From NCBI GenBank assembly GCA_046154185.1, contig JBJXGE010000060.1, positions 1 through 33,348 of the forward strand: 33,348 bases of DNA, given 5' to 3'. A program made the translations under genes and the position numbers. The stretch is from JBJXGE01 sp046154185. Its GTDB lineage: Bacteria > Planctomycetota > UBA8108 > UBA1146 > JAJFFE01. Shown here piece after piece: positions 16,355 through 23,807 of the stretch (position 1 is the stretch's first letter; each line of letters starts with the position of its first letter). Under the pieces are notes generated by a model, which was not told the DNA's origin, made no database searches, and saw only the letters and a list, made by a program, of their open reading frames with translations.

Positions 16355-16897
16355 ATGCCGCGTTTGAAAGAAAAATACTCGAGCGAGATACGGGAAGCGC
16401 TGAAAGAGCGTTTTCAGATCAGCAACGTGAATGCCGTGCCTCGCATCACCAAAATCGTCGTGAACATGGGCGTCGGCAAGGCCGTGGAAAATGCCAAGCG
16501 CGTCGAGGCGGCTCAGCGTGAAATGGCGGTGATCACGGGACAAGCCGCGATGGTTTGCAAGTCGACGAAGTCGATTTCGAATTTTAAGTTGCGCGAAGGC
16601 GTCGCGGTCGGCTGCAAAGTGACTTTGCGCGGCGCGCGCATGTACGAGTTTCTGGATCGCTTGATCAGCGTCGTGATCCCAAGGATTCGCGACTTTCGCG
16701 GTTTTTCTCGGACCGGTTTCGACGGCCGCGGTAACTACTCGCTGGGTCTGACGGATCAAGTCGTGTTTCCGGAGATCAACATTGACAAAGTGGAGTTTGT
16801 GCAAGGCATGAACATTTGTTTCACGATTGCCAACTCTGATGACCAGTTGTCGCTCGGATTGTTGGAGTCCTTTGGTTTCCCGTTCAAGTCCGCTTAA
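16355..16897 (+). CDS. rplE: 50S ribosomal protein L5
   Basis: L5 (180 aa from this start) binds 5S rRNA and forms bridge B1b. The start is set by the family: MPRLKEKYSSEIREALKERF. In-frame upstream codons exist (16244, 16322), but that part has no L5 similarity. Motifs present: VPRITKIVVNMGVG, SISNFKLREGVAVGCKVTLRG and RDFRGFSRTGFDGRGNYSLG. No good Shine-Dalgarno sequence lies near 16355; GAGAAAG is about 16 nt away. Confidence 0.95.
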   Translation: MPRLKEKYSSEIREALKERFQISNVNAVPRITKIVVNMGVGKAVENAKRVEAAQREMAVITGQAAMVCKSTKSISNFKLREGVAVGCKVTLRGARMYEFLDRLISVVIPRIRDFRGFSRTGFDGRGNYSLGLTDQVVFPEINIDKVEFVQGMNICFTIANSDDQLSLGLLESFGFPFKSA

Positions 16898-16933
16898 GCG
16901 CACTCGTCGAGTAGAAGGCAAGCAGGAGCACTC

Positions 16934-17119
16934 GTGGCCAAGAAGTCGTTGATCGCGAAGCAAAAACGGACCCCGAAGTTTCGGACGCGGTTCTACCACC
17001 GCTGCCAACTTTGCGGTCGGCCGCACGCTTATTACCGCAAGTTTCAAATTTGCCGGTTGTGTTTCCGAATGTTGGCCTCGAAGGGCGAGATCCCCGGCAT
17101 CAAAAAGGCGAGTTGGTAG
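16934..17119 (+). CDS. rpsN: 30S ribosomal protein S14, zinc-binding type
   Basis: Short 61-residue S14 of the zinc-ribbon class, with C24-x2-C27 and C40-x2-C43 and the family ending MLASKGEIPGIKKASW. The start codon is GTG, with GGAG six bases upstream. With zinc-type S4 and L36 also in this window, the organism appears to use the zinc-containing set of these ribosomal proteins. Zinc-free paralogues, if any, would be elsewhere. Confidence 0.97.
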   Translation: MAKKSLIAKQKRTPKFRTRFYHRCQLCGRPHAYYRKFQICRLCFRMLASKGEIPGIKKASW

Positions 17120-17139
17120 GAGTAGAGGATAGTTTTGCC

Positions 17140-17550
17140 ATGACCATGACGGACCCGATTGCCGATCTACTCACGCGAATTCGCAACCAGTTGCGCCTCA
17201 ACAGGCGCACGGCGTTGGTGCCTTATTCGCAATTGAAGCAGCAGCTCCTCGGCGTGCTCAAACGCGAAGGCTTCATCGAAGACTTCGAAGTCAAGAAGAA
17301 GGATGGTGGCACGCAAGTCGACACGCAGCTGCTCGTCAAGCTGAAGTACGGGCCGGACGGCGAGCGCGTGATCAGTCACATCGAGCGGATCTCGAAGCCC
17401 GGTTGTCGCGTGTACCGCGGAATCGGCGATCTCAATCCGGTGTTGCGCGGGATGGGGATTTGGGTGTTGTCGACGCCGCGCGGTTTGCTCAGCGACAACG
17501 AAGCACGCGTACAAAAGGTCGGCGGCGAAGTCCTCTGCAAGGTCTACTAG
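17140..17550 (+). CDS. rpsH: 30S ribosomal protein S8
   Basis: S8 (136 aa) binds 16S rRNA helix 21 and in E. coli is the spc-operon translational repressor. MTMTDPIADLLTRIRN is the family start; another ATG lies six bases later. GAGG sits 11 nt upstream of the first ATG. The C-terminal STPRGLLSDNEARVQKVGGEVLCKVY is typical. The frame extends upstream through rpsN without S8 similarity. A 103-nt gap to rplF follows. Confidence 0.97.
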   Translation: MTMTDPIADLLTRIRNQLRLNRRTALVPYSQLKQQLLGVLKREGFIEDFEVKKKDGGTQVDTQLLVKLKYGPDGERVISHIERISKPGCRVYRGIGDLNPVLRGMGIWVLSTPRGLLSDNEARVQKVGGEVLCKVY

Positions 17551-17653
17551 TTCACGAGCAGCGGCACGCAGCCGGTTCGCTTTGGAGGGTCTTCGGAACA
17601 GTCGGTACTAGGAGTGAGTGCGAACTTTTTTCGCGCAGGTAGAACGTAAAACA

Positions 17654-18196
17654 ATGTCAAGAATCGGTAAGAAACCCATCGATGTGCCGGCCGGCGTGAA
17701 GGTCGACCTCAAAGGTCGCGTGTTGTCCATCGCCGGACCGAAGGGGAATATGGCGTGGGAACACCACTCCAGCGTGCAGGTCGCGATCGCCGGCAGCAAG
17801 ATCACGGTGCAGCCGACCGACACGACTCGGCAAGGACGTTCACTCCACGGTACGACGCGGCAACTCATCCACAACATGGTGCATGGGGTCACGAAGGGAT
17901 TCGAGCGGAAGCTGGAGATCGTCGGCGTCGGTTACAACGCGAAACTGCAAGGTAGCAAGTTGGTGTTGGCCGTCGGTTTCTCGCACCCGATCACAGTGGA
18001 GATTCCGGCCGGTCTCAAAGTGCAAGTGCCCGGACCCACAATGGTGGTTGTGACCGGAGCGGACAAGCAGGCGGTGGGGCAGTTTGTAGCGAACGTGCGT
18101 CACATTCGTCCGCCCGAGCCTTACAAGGGCAAAGGCATTCGCTACGACGGTGAGAACATTGTGCGCAAGGCCGCCAAGAGCTTCGGCGCCAAGTAA
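17654..18196 (+). CDS. rplF: 50S ribosomal protein L6
   Basis: L6 (180 aa from this start) sits near the sarcin-ricin loop where elongation factors bind. The start MSRIGKKPIDVPAGVKVDL matches the family; the frame is open 36 nt further upstream without similarity. The second domain holds GVGYNAKLQGSKLVLAVGFSHP and the C-terminus reads PPEPYKGKGIRYDGE. The upstream ribosome binding site is weak (AGGTA, distant). Confidence 0.97.
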   Translation: MSRIGKKPIDVPAGVKVDLKGRVLSIAGPKGNMAWEHHSSVQVAIAGSKITVQPTDTTRQGRSLHGTTRQLIHNMVHGVTKGFERKLEIVGVGYNAKLQGSKLVLAVGFSHPITVEIPAGLKVQVPGPTMVVVTGADKQAVGQFVANVRHIRPPEPYKGKGIRYDGENIVRKAAKSFGAK

Positions 18197-18221
18197 GCCC
18201 GGCTAAAGGTAAAAGAACGTC

Positions 18222-18593
18222 ATGGACATCCACAAGAACAAAGCAGCGCGGCGACTTCGGCGCAAGCGACACATTCGTCGCACTTTGTCCGGCACACCCG
18301 CGCGGCCGCGGCTTTCGGTGACTCGATCGCTGAAACATTTCTATTGTCAGCTCATCGATGACACACGCGGCGTGACCGTCGCGTGTGCGTCGAGCTTGTC
18401 GAAAGAGCTGCGCGACCAAATCGGCGTGAACACCGGCAATCGCCGAGGCGCTGAGATGGTCGGCAATCTGCTCGCGCAGCGCGCGAAGGAACTCGGCATT
18501 ACGAAGGTTTGCTTCGACCGTAACGGGTACAAGTACCATGGCCGGCTCGCTGCGCTCGCGGACGCCGTGCGCAAGCAAGGAATTGAGGTCTGA
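18222..18593 (+). CDS. rplR: 50S ribosomal protein L18
   Basis: L18 (123 aa) binds 5S rRNA together with L5. Visible are the basic N-terminus RRLRRKRHIRRTLSGTPARPRLSV, IYAQ-like FYCQLIDD, and the C-terminal FDRNGYKYHGRLAALADAVRKQGIEV. AAAGGT precedes the ATG. Its stop shares one base with the rpsE start (TGATG). Confidence 0.97.
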   Translation: MDIHKNKAARRLRRKRHIRRTLSGTPARPRLSVTRSLKHFYCQLIDDTRGVTVACASSLSKELRDQIGVNTGNRRGAEMVGNLLAQRAKELGITKVCFDRNGYKYHGRLAALADAVRKQGIEV

Positions 18594-19303
18594 TGATCAG
18601 CGACGCGAAGGCCACTCCAAGTGCGGAAACTCCTCCTGCCGGCGCCGCGCCCACGGGCGGAACGATCAGTGGTGAAGAGTCGACCGACGGCGATCGGGGT
18701 CGTGGTCGTCGAGGCGGAGGGGGCGGCGGCGGCGGTCGCGATGGCCGGGGCGGTGGTCGAGGCGGCGGCGGTGGTGGCGGCCGGCCAGGCGGCGGTCGCG
18801 GTGGTCGGGATCGCCGCGGCGACGAAGCACAAGCGGGGCCACGCTACGAAGAAAAGCTGATCAAGGTCAATCGCTGCGCAACGACCGTCAAAGGCGGTCG
18901 GCGCATGTCCTTTTCCGCACTCGTTGCGGTCGGCGATAAGAAGGGCAAAGTCGCGATCGGTTTCGGCAAAGCGAAAGCCGTCCCGAACGCCGTCGACAAA
19001 GCCATGAAGGACGCCAAGCGCCGGCTCGTTGTCGTGCATGTGCGCGGCGGCACAATTCCGCATGAAGTCAGCGGCGCGTACCGAGCGTCGAAGGTCGTAC
19101 TGATTCCGGCTGCCAAAGGAACAGGCGTCATCGCTGGCTCCGCGGCGCGCGCCGTGCTCGAGTGCGCGGGAATACAGAACATTCTCACGAAGCAGTACGG
19201 CAGCCATAATGCGATCAACGTTGCGAAGGCGACCATGGAGGGCTTGGTCGGTTTGCGAAATCGCGACCTGGTTGAAAAACTCAGAGGAGTCAAGCTCTCA
19301 TGA
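18593..19303 (+). CDS. rpsE: 30S ribosomal protein S5 with Gly/Arg-rich N-terminal extension
   Basis: S5 (236 aa) contributes to decoding accuracy and the mRNA entry site. The core starts near residue 85 (YEEKLIKVNRCATTVKGGRRMSFSALVAVGD) and is complete to EKLRGVKLS. Before it lies a roughly 74-residue extension not found in E. coli S5: an acidic/Pro stretch (1-34), then an almost pure Gly/Arg region (35-76) encoded by GGC/GGT/CGC repeats at about 18700-18815. It resembles eukaryotic RGG boxes, suggesting a flexible RNA-binding tail. The start shares a base with the rplR stop, and no better internal start precedes the core. The stop overlaps rplO by 4 nt, leaving no room for rpmD. Confidence 0.96.
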   Translation: MISDAKATPSAETPPAGAAPTGGTISGEESTDGDRGRGRRGGGGGGGGRDGRGGGRGGGGGGGRPGGGRGGRDRRGDEAQAGPRYEEKLIKVNRCATTVKGGRRMSFSALVAVGDKKGKVAIGFGKAKAVPNAVDKAMKDAKRRLVVVHVRGGTIPHEVSGAYRASKVVLIPAAKGTGVIAGSAARAVLECAGIQNILTKQYGSHNAINVAKATMEGLVGLRNRDLVEKLRGVKLS

Positions 19304-19740
19304 ATCTCTCGGAAGTCAATGAGCGCGCCGGTCGGTACAAGACGCGCAAGCGTCTCGGTCGCGGCTATGGCTCTGGCCTCGGCAAGACGAGCGGCCGCGG
19401 CCAAAAGGGCGCGAAGGCGCGTACCGGCTACCAATACAAGTTCGGCTACGAAGGTGGCCAGTTTCCGATGTACCGGCGGTTACCGAAGCGCGGCTTCAAC
19501 AACGTGTTTCGCATCGAGTACGACATCGTGAACTTGTCGGAGCTGAGTCGCTGCAAAGCGAATCAAACCATCAACCTCGAGACCTTGGTGACCAGTGGCG
19601 TGCTCAAGTCGCGACACGGGCGCCTCAAAGTGCTCGCGCGCGGTGAACTCAAGGGCAAGTACATAGTTGAGGCAGCGAAGTTTTCCGCGGCAGCCAAGCG
19701 ACGCATCGAAGAACTGGGCGGCCAGGCGAAAGAGATTTGA
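19300..19740 (+). CDS. rplO: 50S ribosomal protein L15
   Basis: L15 (146 aa) is a late-assembly protein. The Gly-rich N-terminal half is typical: RLGRGYGSGLGKTSGRGQKGAKAR, then GYEGGQFPMYRRLPKRGFNN. The C-terminal globular part ends RRIEELGGQAKEI. It starts inside the rpsE stop (ATGA) and is followed 9 nt later by secY, the usual partner. Confidence 0.97.
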   Translation: MNLSEVNERAGRYKTRKRLGRGYGSGLGKTSGRGQKGAKARTGYQYKFGYEGGQFPMYRRLPKRGFNNVFRIEYDIVNLSELSRCKANQTINLETLVTSGVLKSRHGRLKVLARGELKGKYIVEAAKFSAAAKRRIEELGGQAKEI

Positions 19741-19749
19741 GGCTCGAGC

Positions 19750-21150
19750 ATGCTCAAGGTCCTCCGCGACATCATGGGGATCCCGGAACTCCGGCAGCGC
19801 ATCCTCCTCACATTCGGCCTGTTGGCGGTCTACCGCATCGGGTTTCACATCTACTTGCCGTACATCAACATCGATGTTCTCGACGCGGTCATCCAGAGTT
19901 TGAAGAAGAGTGCCGGCGAAGGTCTCATTGGGATCATTTTGATCGGCGGACAACTCACCGGCGGCAATCTGCAAAACGCCACCATCTTCTCACTCGGCAT
20001 CATGCCGTACATCAGCGCCTCGATCATCTTTTCCTTGTTAGTCAAAGTCTTCCCACGGCTCGAAGCGCTTCAGAAGGAGGGTGAGTCCGGACGGCAGCAA
20101 ATCAACCGCTACACGCGGTACGCGACCGTGTTCCTCTGTCTGATTCAAGCGCTGATCGTCGTGCGCTGGCTCGGCATGCCAGTGCAGGACTTGTCGCCGA
20201 TTTCCGAGGGCGGGTTCTTCGTCAGTTGCCTGCAGATCCTGGTGCTGACGGCCGGCACGATCTTTCTGATGTGGCTGGGCGAAAAAATCACCGAGTACGG
20301 AATCGGTAACGGCGTCTCGCTGATCATCATGGCCGGCATCATCGCCGATATGCCGACCGCCGCCGGGTCGATGTTGCAACAGGTCGTCGCCGACTCGACC
20401 GCGATGGAAGAGCGGCCGTTCTTGGTGCTCAAGATGCTGATCTTGGCGCTCTTGTTCCTCGCCGTGGTCCTTGGCGTCGTCTACATCACGCGTGCGCAGC
20501 GGCGCGTCCCGATCCAACAAGCACGCAGCGTCAAAGGGCGACGCGTCTATGGTGGTCAGCGCCATTACATGCCGATCCGACTCAACTCGGCGGGTGTGCT
20601 GCCGATCATCTTCGCGCAGTCCTTGATTCTCATTCCCAGTGGATTGATCACGCTCATCGCGGGACAAGGTAACTGGCTTTCCGACATGTTCAATCAGGGG
20701 CATGCGGTCTACACGCTGTGTTACATCGCGCTCATCGGTTTCTTCACGTACTTCTGGACTTCGCTGATGTTCAATGCGACGGAGATTGCCGAGAACATGA
20801 AGGAGTACGGCTCTTTCATTCCGGGTATCCGTCCCGGACGCCGCACCGCGGAGTACCTCGAGCAGATCATCAATCGCATCACGCTCGCCGGCGGCACATT
20901 CCTCGCGGCGATCGCGCTCTTCCCACAACTCGTGACGGATTACTTGAACGTGCAGATGCTCATCTCGAGCTTCCTCGGCGGCACGGGAATCCTCATCGTG
21001 GTGGGCGTCGCGCTCGACTTGGTCGACAAGATCGAGGGCCAGTTGCTCGTTCGTCACTACGAAGGATTCATGAAAGCGGGCAGCGGTTCGAGTGGCGGCG
21101 GATTGGGTGGCGGCGGATCGGCGCCGGTTGCGAAGGGTAGCAGCAAGTGA
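19750..21150 (+). CDS. secY: Protein translocase subunit SecY
   Basis: SecY (466 aa) is the channel of the Sec translocon in the inner membrane. Ten hydrophobic segments can be traced. Conserved marks: TEYGIGNGVSLIIMAGI, the cytosolic loop RRVPIQQARSVKGRRVYGG and the SecA/ribosome-binding loop PGIRPGRRTAEYLEQIINRITLAGG. The C-terminus carries an extra Gly/Ser-rich tail (GSGSSGGGLGGGGS). The stop overlaps the adk GTG start (GTGA), the classic secY-adk coupling. Confidence 0.98.
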   Translation: MLKVLRDIMGIPELRQRILLTFGLLAVYRIGFHIYLPYINIDVLDAVIQSLKKSAGEGLIGIILIGGQLTGGNLQNATIFSLGIMPYISASIIFSLLVKVFPRLEALQKEGESGRQQINRYTRYATVFLCLIQALIVVRWLGMPVQDLSPISEGGFFVSCLQILVLTAGTIFLMWLGEKITEYGIGNGVSLIIMAGIIADMPTAAGSMLQQVVADSTAMEERPFLVLKMLILALLFLAVVLGVVYITRAQRRVPIQQARSVKGRRVYGGQRHYMPIRLNSAGVLPIIFAQSLILIPSGLITLIAGQGNWLSDMFNQGHAVYTLCYIALIGFFTYFWTSLMFNATEIAENMKEYGSFIPGIRPGRRTAEYLEQIINRITLAGGTFLAAIALFPQLVTDYLNVQMLISSFLGGTGILIVVGVALDLVDKIEGQLLVRHYEGFMKAGSGSSGGGLGGGGSAPVAKGSSK

Positions 21151-21806
21151 GGCTCGTGTTCCTCGGGCCGCCAGGCGCGGGCAAGGGCACACAGGCCGAA
21201 CAACTCGCTCGCGATCTCAAGTTGCCGCACATTTCGACCGGCAACATTCTGCGCCAGGCGATCAAGGTCTCGACTCCGACCGGTCTGGAAGCGAAATCTT
21301 ACGTCGAGAGTGGCGCGCTGGTCCCGTTCGACATCATTCTGCGGTTGGTGCGGGATCGCGTGCTGCAAGACGACTGTCGGCGCGGCTGGATCCTGGATGG
21401 ATTTCCGCGCAATCTGGACCAGGCGCACGCACTCGCGGCGCTGTTGGTCGAGCTGAAGATCGCGGCGCCGAAGGTCGTTTACTTTCAGGTTCGCGACGAA
21501 GTGTTGGTGCGACGTTTGTCCGGTCGTCGCACCTGCCGAAACTGCCAGACGCCGTTTCACGTGGAGTTCAGTCCGCCGAAGTCCGCCGGTAAATGCGATC
21601 GCTGTGGGGGAACGCTGGACCAACGCGCGGACGACCAAGAAGCGGCAATTCGCAAGCGTCTGGTGGTTTACCAAACCGAGACCGTGCCACTCGTGGCGCA
21701 TTACCGATCCGCCGGGCAATTGCTCACGCTCAGCGCAGACGGCGATCCCGGGCAGGTCAGTACGGAACTTCGGAGCTTACTCGGCATCGGCGTAGCAACC
21801 TCGTAG
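21147..21806 (+). CDS. adk: Adenylate kinase, zinc-LID type (GTG start)
   Basis: Interconverts ATP + AMP and 2 ADP in the cytoplasm. 219 aa with P-loop GPPGAGKGT (7-15), DGFPR (84-88) and a long LID domain with a Cys4 zinc site (C130, C133, C150, C153). In the AMP-binding motif, usually STGD, residue 33 is Asn (STGN), a notable but conservative change. The GTG start overlaps the secY stop. The next gene, rpmJ, is 110 nt away with a promoter candidate between; infA and map, often found here, are absent. Confidence 0.97.
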   Translation: MRLVFLGPPGAGKGTQAEQLARDLKLPHISTGNILRQAIKVSTPTGLEAKSYVESGALVPFDIILRLVRDRVLQDDCRRGWILDGFPRNLDQAHALAALLVELKIAAPKVVYFQVRDEVLVRRLSGRRTCRNCQTPFHVEFSPPKSAGKCDRCGGTLDQRADDQEAAIRKRLVVYQTETVPLVAHYRSAGQLLTLSADGDPGQVSTELRSLLGIGVATS

Positions 21807-21850
21807 CGTCGCCCGATCGAGATTCGCTGCGGAATCACCGGGCCACTTGC

Positions 21851-21879
21851 TTGACGTGATTCTGGCGCGCAGGTAAAGT
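21851..21879 (+). promoter_or_regulatory. Promoter candidate for rpmJ-rplQ (alpha operon)
   Basis: TTGACG (21851-21856), a 17-nt spacer and TAAAGT (21874-21879) lie in the adk-rpmJ gap. The -35 matches 5/6 and the -10 matches 4/6 of the sigma-70 consensus. It would start transcription about 30 nt before rpmJ, giving the alpha operon its own promoter. Confidence 0.5.
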
Positions 21880-21916
21880 GCCCCGCTTCGTCCGTTGCTC
21901 CCCATTGAGGTGTGTC

Positions 21917-22033
21917 ATGAAAGTCCGCTCGTCTGTCAAGCGCATCTGCGAGAAGTGCAAAATTGTTCGGCGGCGCGGTGTGGTGCGCGTGATTTGTGAG
22001 AACCGGCGCCATAAGCAACGCCAAGGTAAGTAA
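21917..22033 (+). CDS. rpmJ: 50S ribosomal protein L36, zinc form
   Basis: A 38-codon gene: MKVRSSVKRICEKCKIVRRR, ending NRRHKQRQGK. It is the smallest ribosomal protein, binding 23S rRNA near the GTPase centre. It has the complete zinc ligand set C11-x2-C14-x12-C27-x4-H32. GAGGTG lies 7 nt before the ATG. It stands in its usual place before rpsM, 55 nt upstream. Confidence 0.97.
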   Translation: MKVRSSVKRICEKCKIVRRRGVVRVICENRRHKQRQGK

Positions 22034-22088
22034 GTTCTGCGAAGGTAAGTTTAAACTTCCCCGTCGTTGACGGCTCTGAAAGATCTCC

Positions 22089-22469
22089 ATGCCAAGAATT
22101 CTTGGGGTCGACATCCCAACGCAAAAGCGCACCGACATCGCGCTGACTTACATCTATGGTGTGGGTCGCATCAGCGCGCAACGGATTTGCGAAAACACCT
22201 CGATCGACCCGGCGACGCGCGCGAAGGATTTGACCGAAGATGAACTGAGTCGACTCGCGAGCGTCATCGAAAACAATTACGTCGTCGAGGGCTCGTTGCG
22301 CCGCCAAGTGTCGCAAAACATCGCGCGCTTGCGGGATATCGGCTGCTATCGCGGAGTGCGCCATCGTCGCTCGTTGCCGGTCCGCGGCCAGCGCACCAAG
22401 ACGAACGCACGCACTCGTAAGGGGCCGAAACGCATGCTGATCAAGAAGGCGGCGCCGCCGCCAAAGTAG
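22089..22469 (+). CDS. rpsM: 30S ribosomal protein S13
   Basis: S13 (126 aa) forms intersubunit bridges B1a/b and touches the P-site tRNA with its C-terminal tail. MPRILGVDIPTQKRTDIALTYIYGVG, YRGVRHRRSLPVRGQRTKTNARTRKG and a basic tail ending KKAAPPPK are characteristic. It is followed 54 nt later by rpsK. Confidence 0.98.
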   Translation: MPRILGVDIPTQKRTDIALTYIYGVGRISAQRICENTSIDPATRAKDLTEDELSRLASVIENNYVVEGSLRRQVSQNIARLRDIGCYRGVRHRRSLPVRGQRTKTNARTRKGPKRMLIKKAAPPPK

Positions 22470-22523
22470 TAGTCCAGCGAGCGAGTCATTCGGCAGGCAG
22501 CAAGACCGCGGAAGGAAGATAGT

Positions 22524-23018
22524 TTGACGACGAATCCAGGGACACCTGCGACACCTTCGCCAGCCGCGAGTGCTGGTGCGAGTGCGCCAGCCGGATCCGC
22601 TGCCGGCGCCGTTGCTGGCGCCGCGGCCGGGAGCGTGGGCGCGGGCGGCAAGAAGAAGAAATTGCGCCGCAACGTCGCGAAGGGTGTGTTTCACATCCAG
22701 GCGACGTTCAACAACACCATCGTCACGGTGACGGACAAGAACGGCCAGGCGATTTGTTGGGATACGGGTGGCACGGTTGGCTACAAGGGTAGCCGCAAGT
22801 CCACGCCGTTCGCCGCGCAGCGCGCGGCCGAAAACTGTGCGCTCAAAGCCAAGAAACTCGGCATGAAGGAAATCGACATCCGCGTCAAAGGCCCGGGTGC
22901 TGGCCGCGAATCGGCGATCCGCGCGATTCAAACCGCCGGTCTCGAGATTCGGGCGATCGAAGATGTCACGCCGCTGCCACACAATGGGTGTCGGCCGCGC
23001 AAGCGCCGTCGCGTGTGA
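22524..23018 (+). CDS. rpsK: 30S ribosomal protein S11 with Ala/Pro/Gly-rich N-terminal extension (TTG start)
   Basis: S11 lies on the platform by the E-site mRNA path. The core runs from KKKKLRRNVAKGVFHIQATFNNTIVTVTD to PLPHNGCRPRKRRRV and is canonical. The frame begins at a TTG with GGAAGGAAG at correct spacing, giving 164 aa and a 42-residue extension of Ala, Pro, Gly and Ser before the core; E. coli S11 has about 15 residues there. No other ATG/GTG with a ribosome binding site fits closer to the core, so the extended TTG form is preferred. Confidence 0.93.
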   Translation: MTTNPGTPATPSPAASAGASAPAGSAAGAVAGAAAGSVGAGGKKKKLRRNVAKGVFHIQATFNNTIVTVTDKNGQAICWDTGGTVGYKGSRKSTPFAAQRAAENCALKAKKLGMKEIDIRVKGPGAGRESAIRAIQTAGLEIRAIEDVTPLPHNGCRPRKRRRV

Positions 23019-23108
23019 TGCGGCGGCGACCGTGTTCTCGAGTTTCCGAAGTAGATTTTCGCTGAGGATTTTCGACTAAGTTTTACGTGTAACGGAGGCC
23101 GAGTAAGC

Positions 23109-23735
23109 ATGTCGAGAGAGCTCGACGCGAAGTGCAAGAAGTGTCGGCGCGAAGGCGAAAAGCTGTTCCTCAAGGGAACCCGCTGCCACACTGTCAAATG
23201 TGCGATCGCGCGCCGACCGCAACCGCCGGGCATGCACGGATTCCGGCGCAGCCGGAGCACCGACTATGGCCTGCGCTTGCGGGAAAAACAGAAGACGAAG
23301 CGCTATTACGGCGTGCACGAGCACAAGTTTCGGCGTTACATCGCCGAAGCCAGTCGCACGCCTGGCAACACCGGCGAGACGCTGATGGTGCTGCTGGAGC
23401 GGCGCCTCGACAACGCCGTGTACTTGCTCGGCTTCGCGGATAGTCGGGCACAAGCTCGGCAGCTCGTCGCGCATGGTCACATCATGGTGAACGGGAAAAC
23501 GGTCAACATCGCATCGTTGCTGCTGAAAGTTGGCAACACGATCGCGCCGCGGCCGCGACCGCACATCGAGACTTTGATCCGCGAGCGCCTCGAGGCGCGC
23601 AAAGGCGATTCACCGCCGCCGTGGCTGAATCTCGACGCGAAGAAAATGTCGGGCACGGTCGTGCAAATGCCGGCGCGCGAAGACGTCGGATTGCCGATCA
23701 ACGATGCGTACATCATCGAATTCTGCTCACGGTAA
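23109..23735 (+). CDS. rpsD: 30S ribosomal protein S4, zinc type
   Basis: S4 (208 aa) starts 16S rRNA 5'-domain assembly and in E. coli represses the alpha operon. The N-terminus has the Cys4 zinc site C9-x2-C12, C26, C31, as in Thermus S4. The S4 RNA-binding domain is seen in LERRLDNAVYLLGFADSRAQARQLVAHGHIMVNG. ACGGAGG lies about 15 nt before the ATG. rpoA starts 72 nt downstream. Confidence 0.98.
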   Translation: MSRELDAKCKKCRREGEKLFLKGTRCHTVKCAIARRPQPPGMHGFRRSRSTDYGLRLREKQKTKRYYGVHEHKFRRYIAEASRTPGNTGETLMVLLERRLDNAVYLLGFADSRAQARQLVAHGHIMVNGKTVNIASLLLKVGNTIAPRPRPHIETLIRERLEARKGDSPPPWLNLDAKKMSGTVVQMPAREDVGLPINDAYIIEFCSR

Positions 23736-23807
23736 TAAGTTGGTGTTCGCTACTGGCGTTTGCTGAACTGGGATTGTCCGAGTTCTCGGGAAGGGAGCTC
23801 CGATCTG

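Noticed and set aside
18700..18815. GGC-rich tract in rpsE as a non-coding repeat or insertion
   Set aside because: It is in frame, joins the coupled start to the S5 core, and no better start lies beyond it, so it is treated as coding low complexity.
20038..22982. Minus-strand frames of 384 and 348 codons opposite secY and rpsM-rpsK
   Set aside because: Same reasoning: shadows of well-supported genes.
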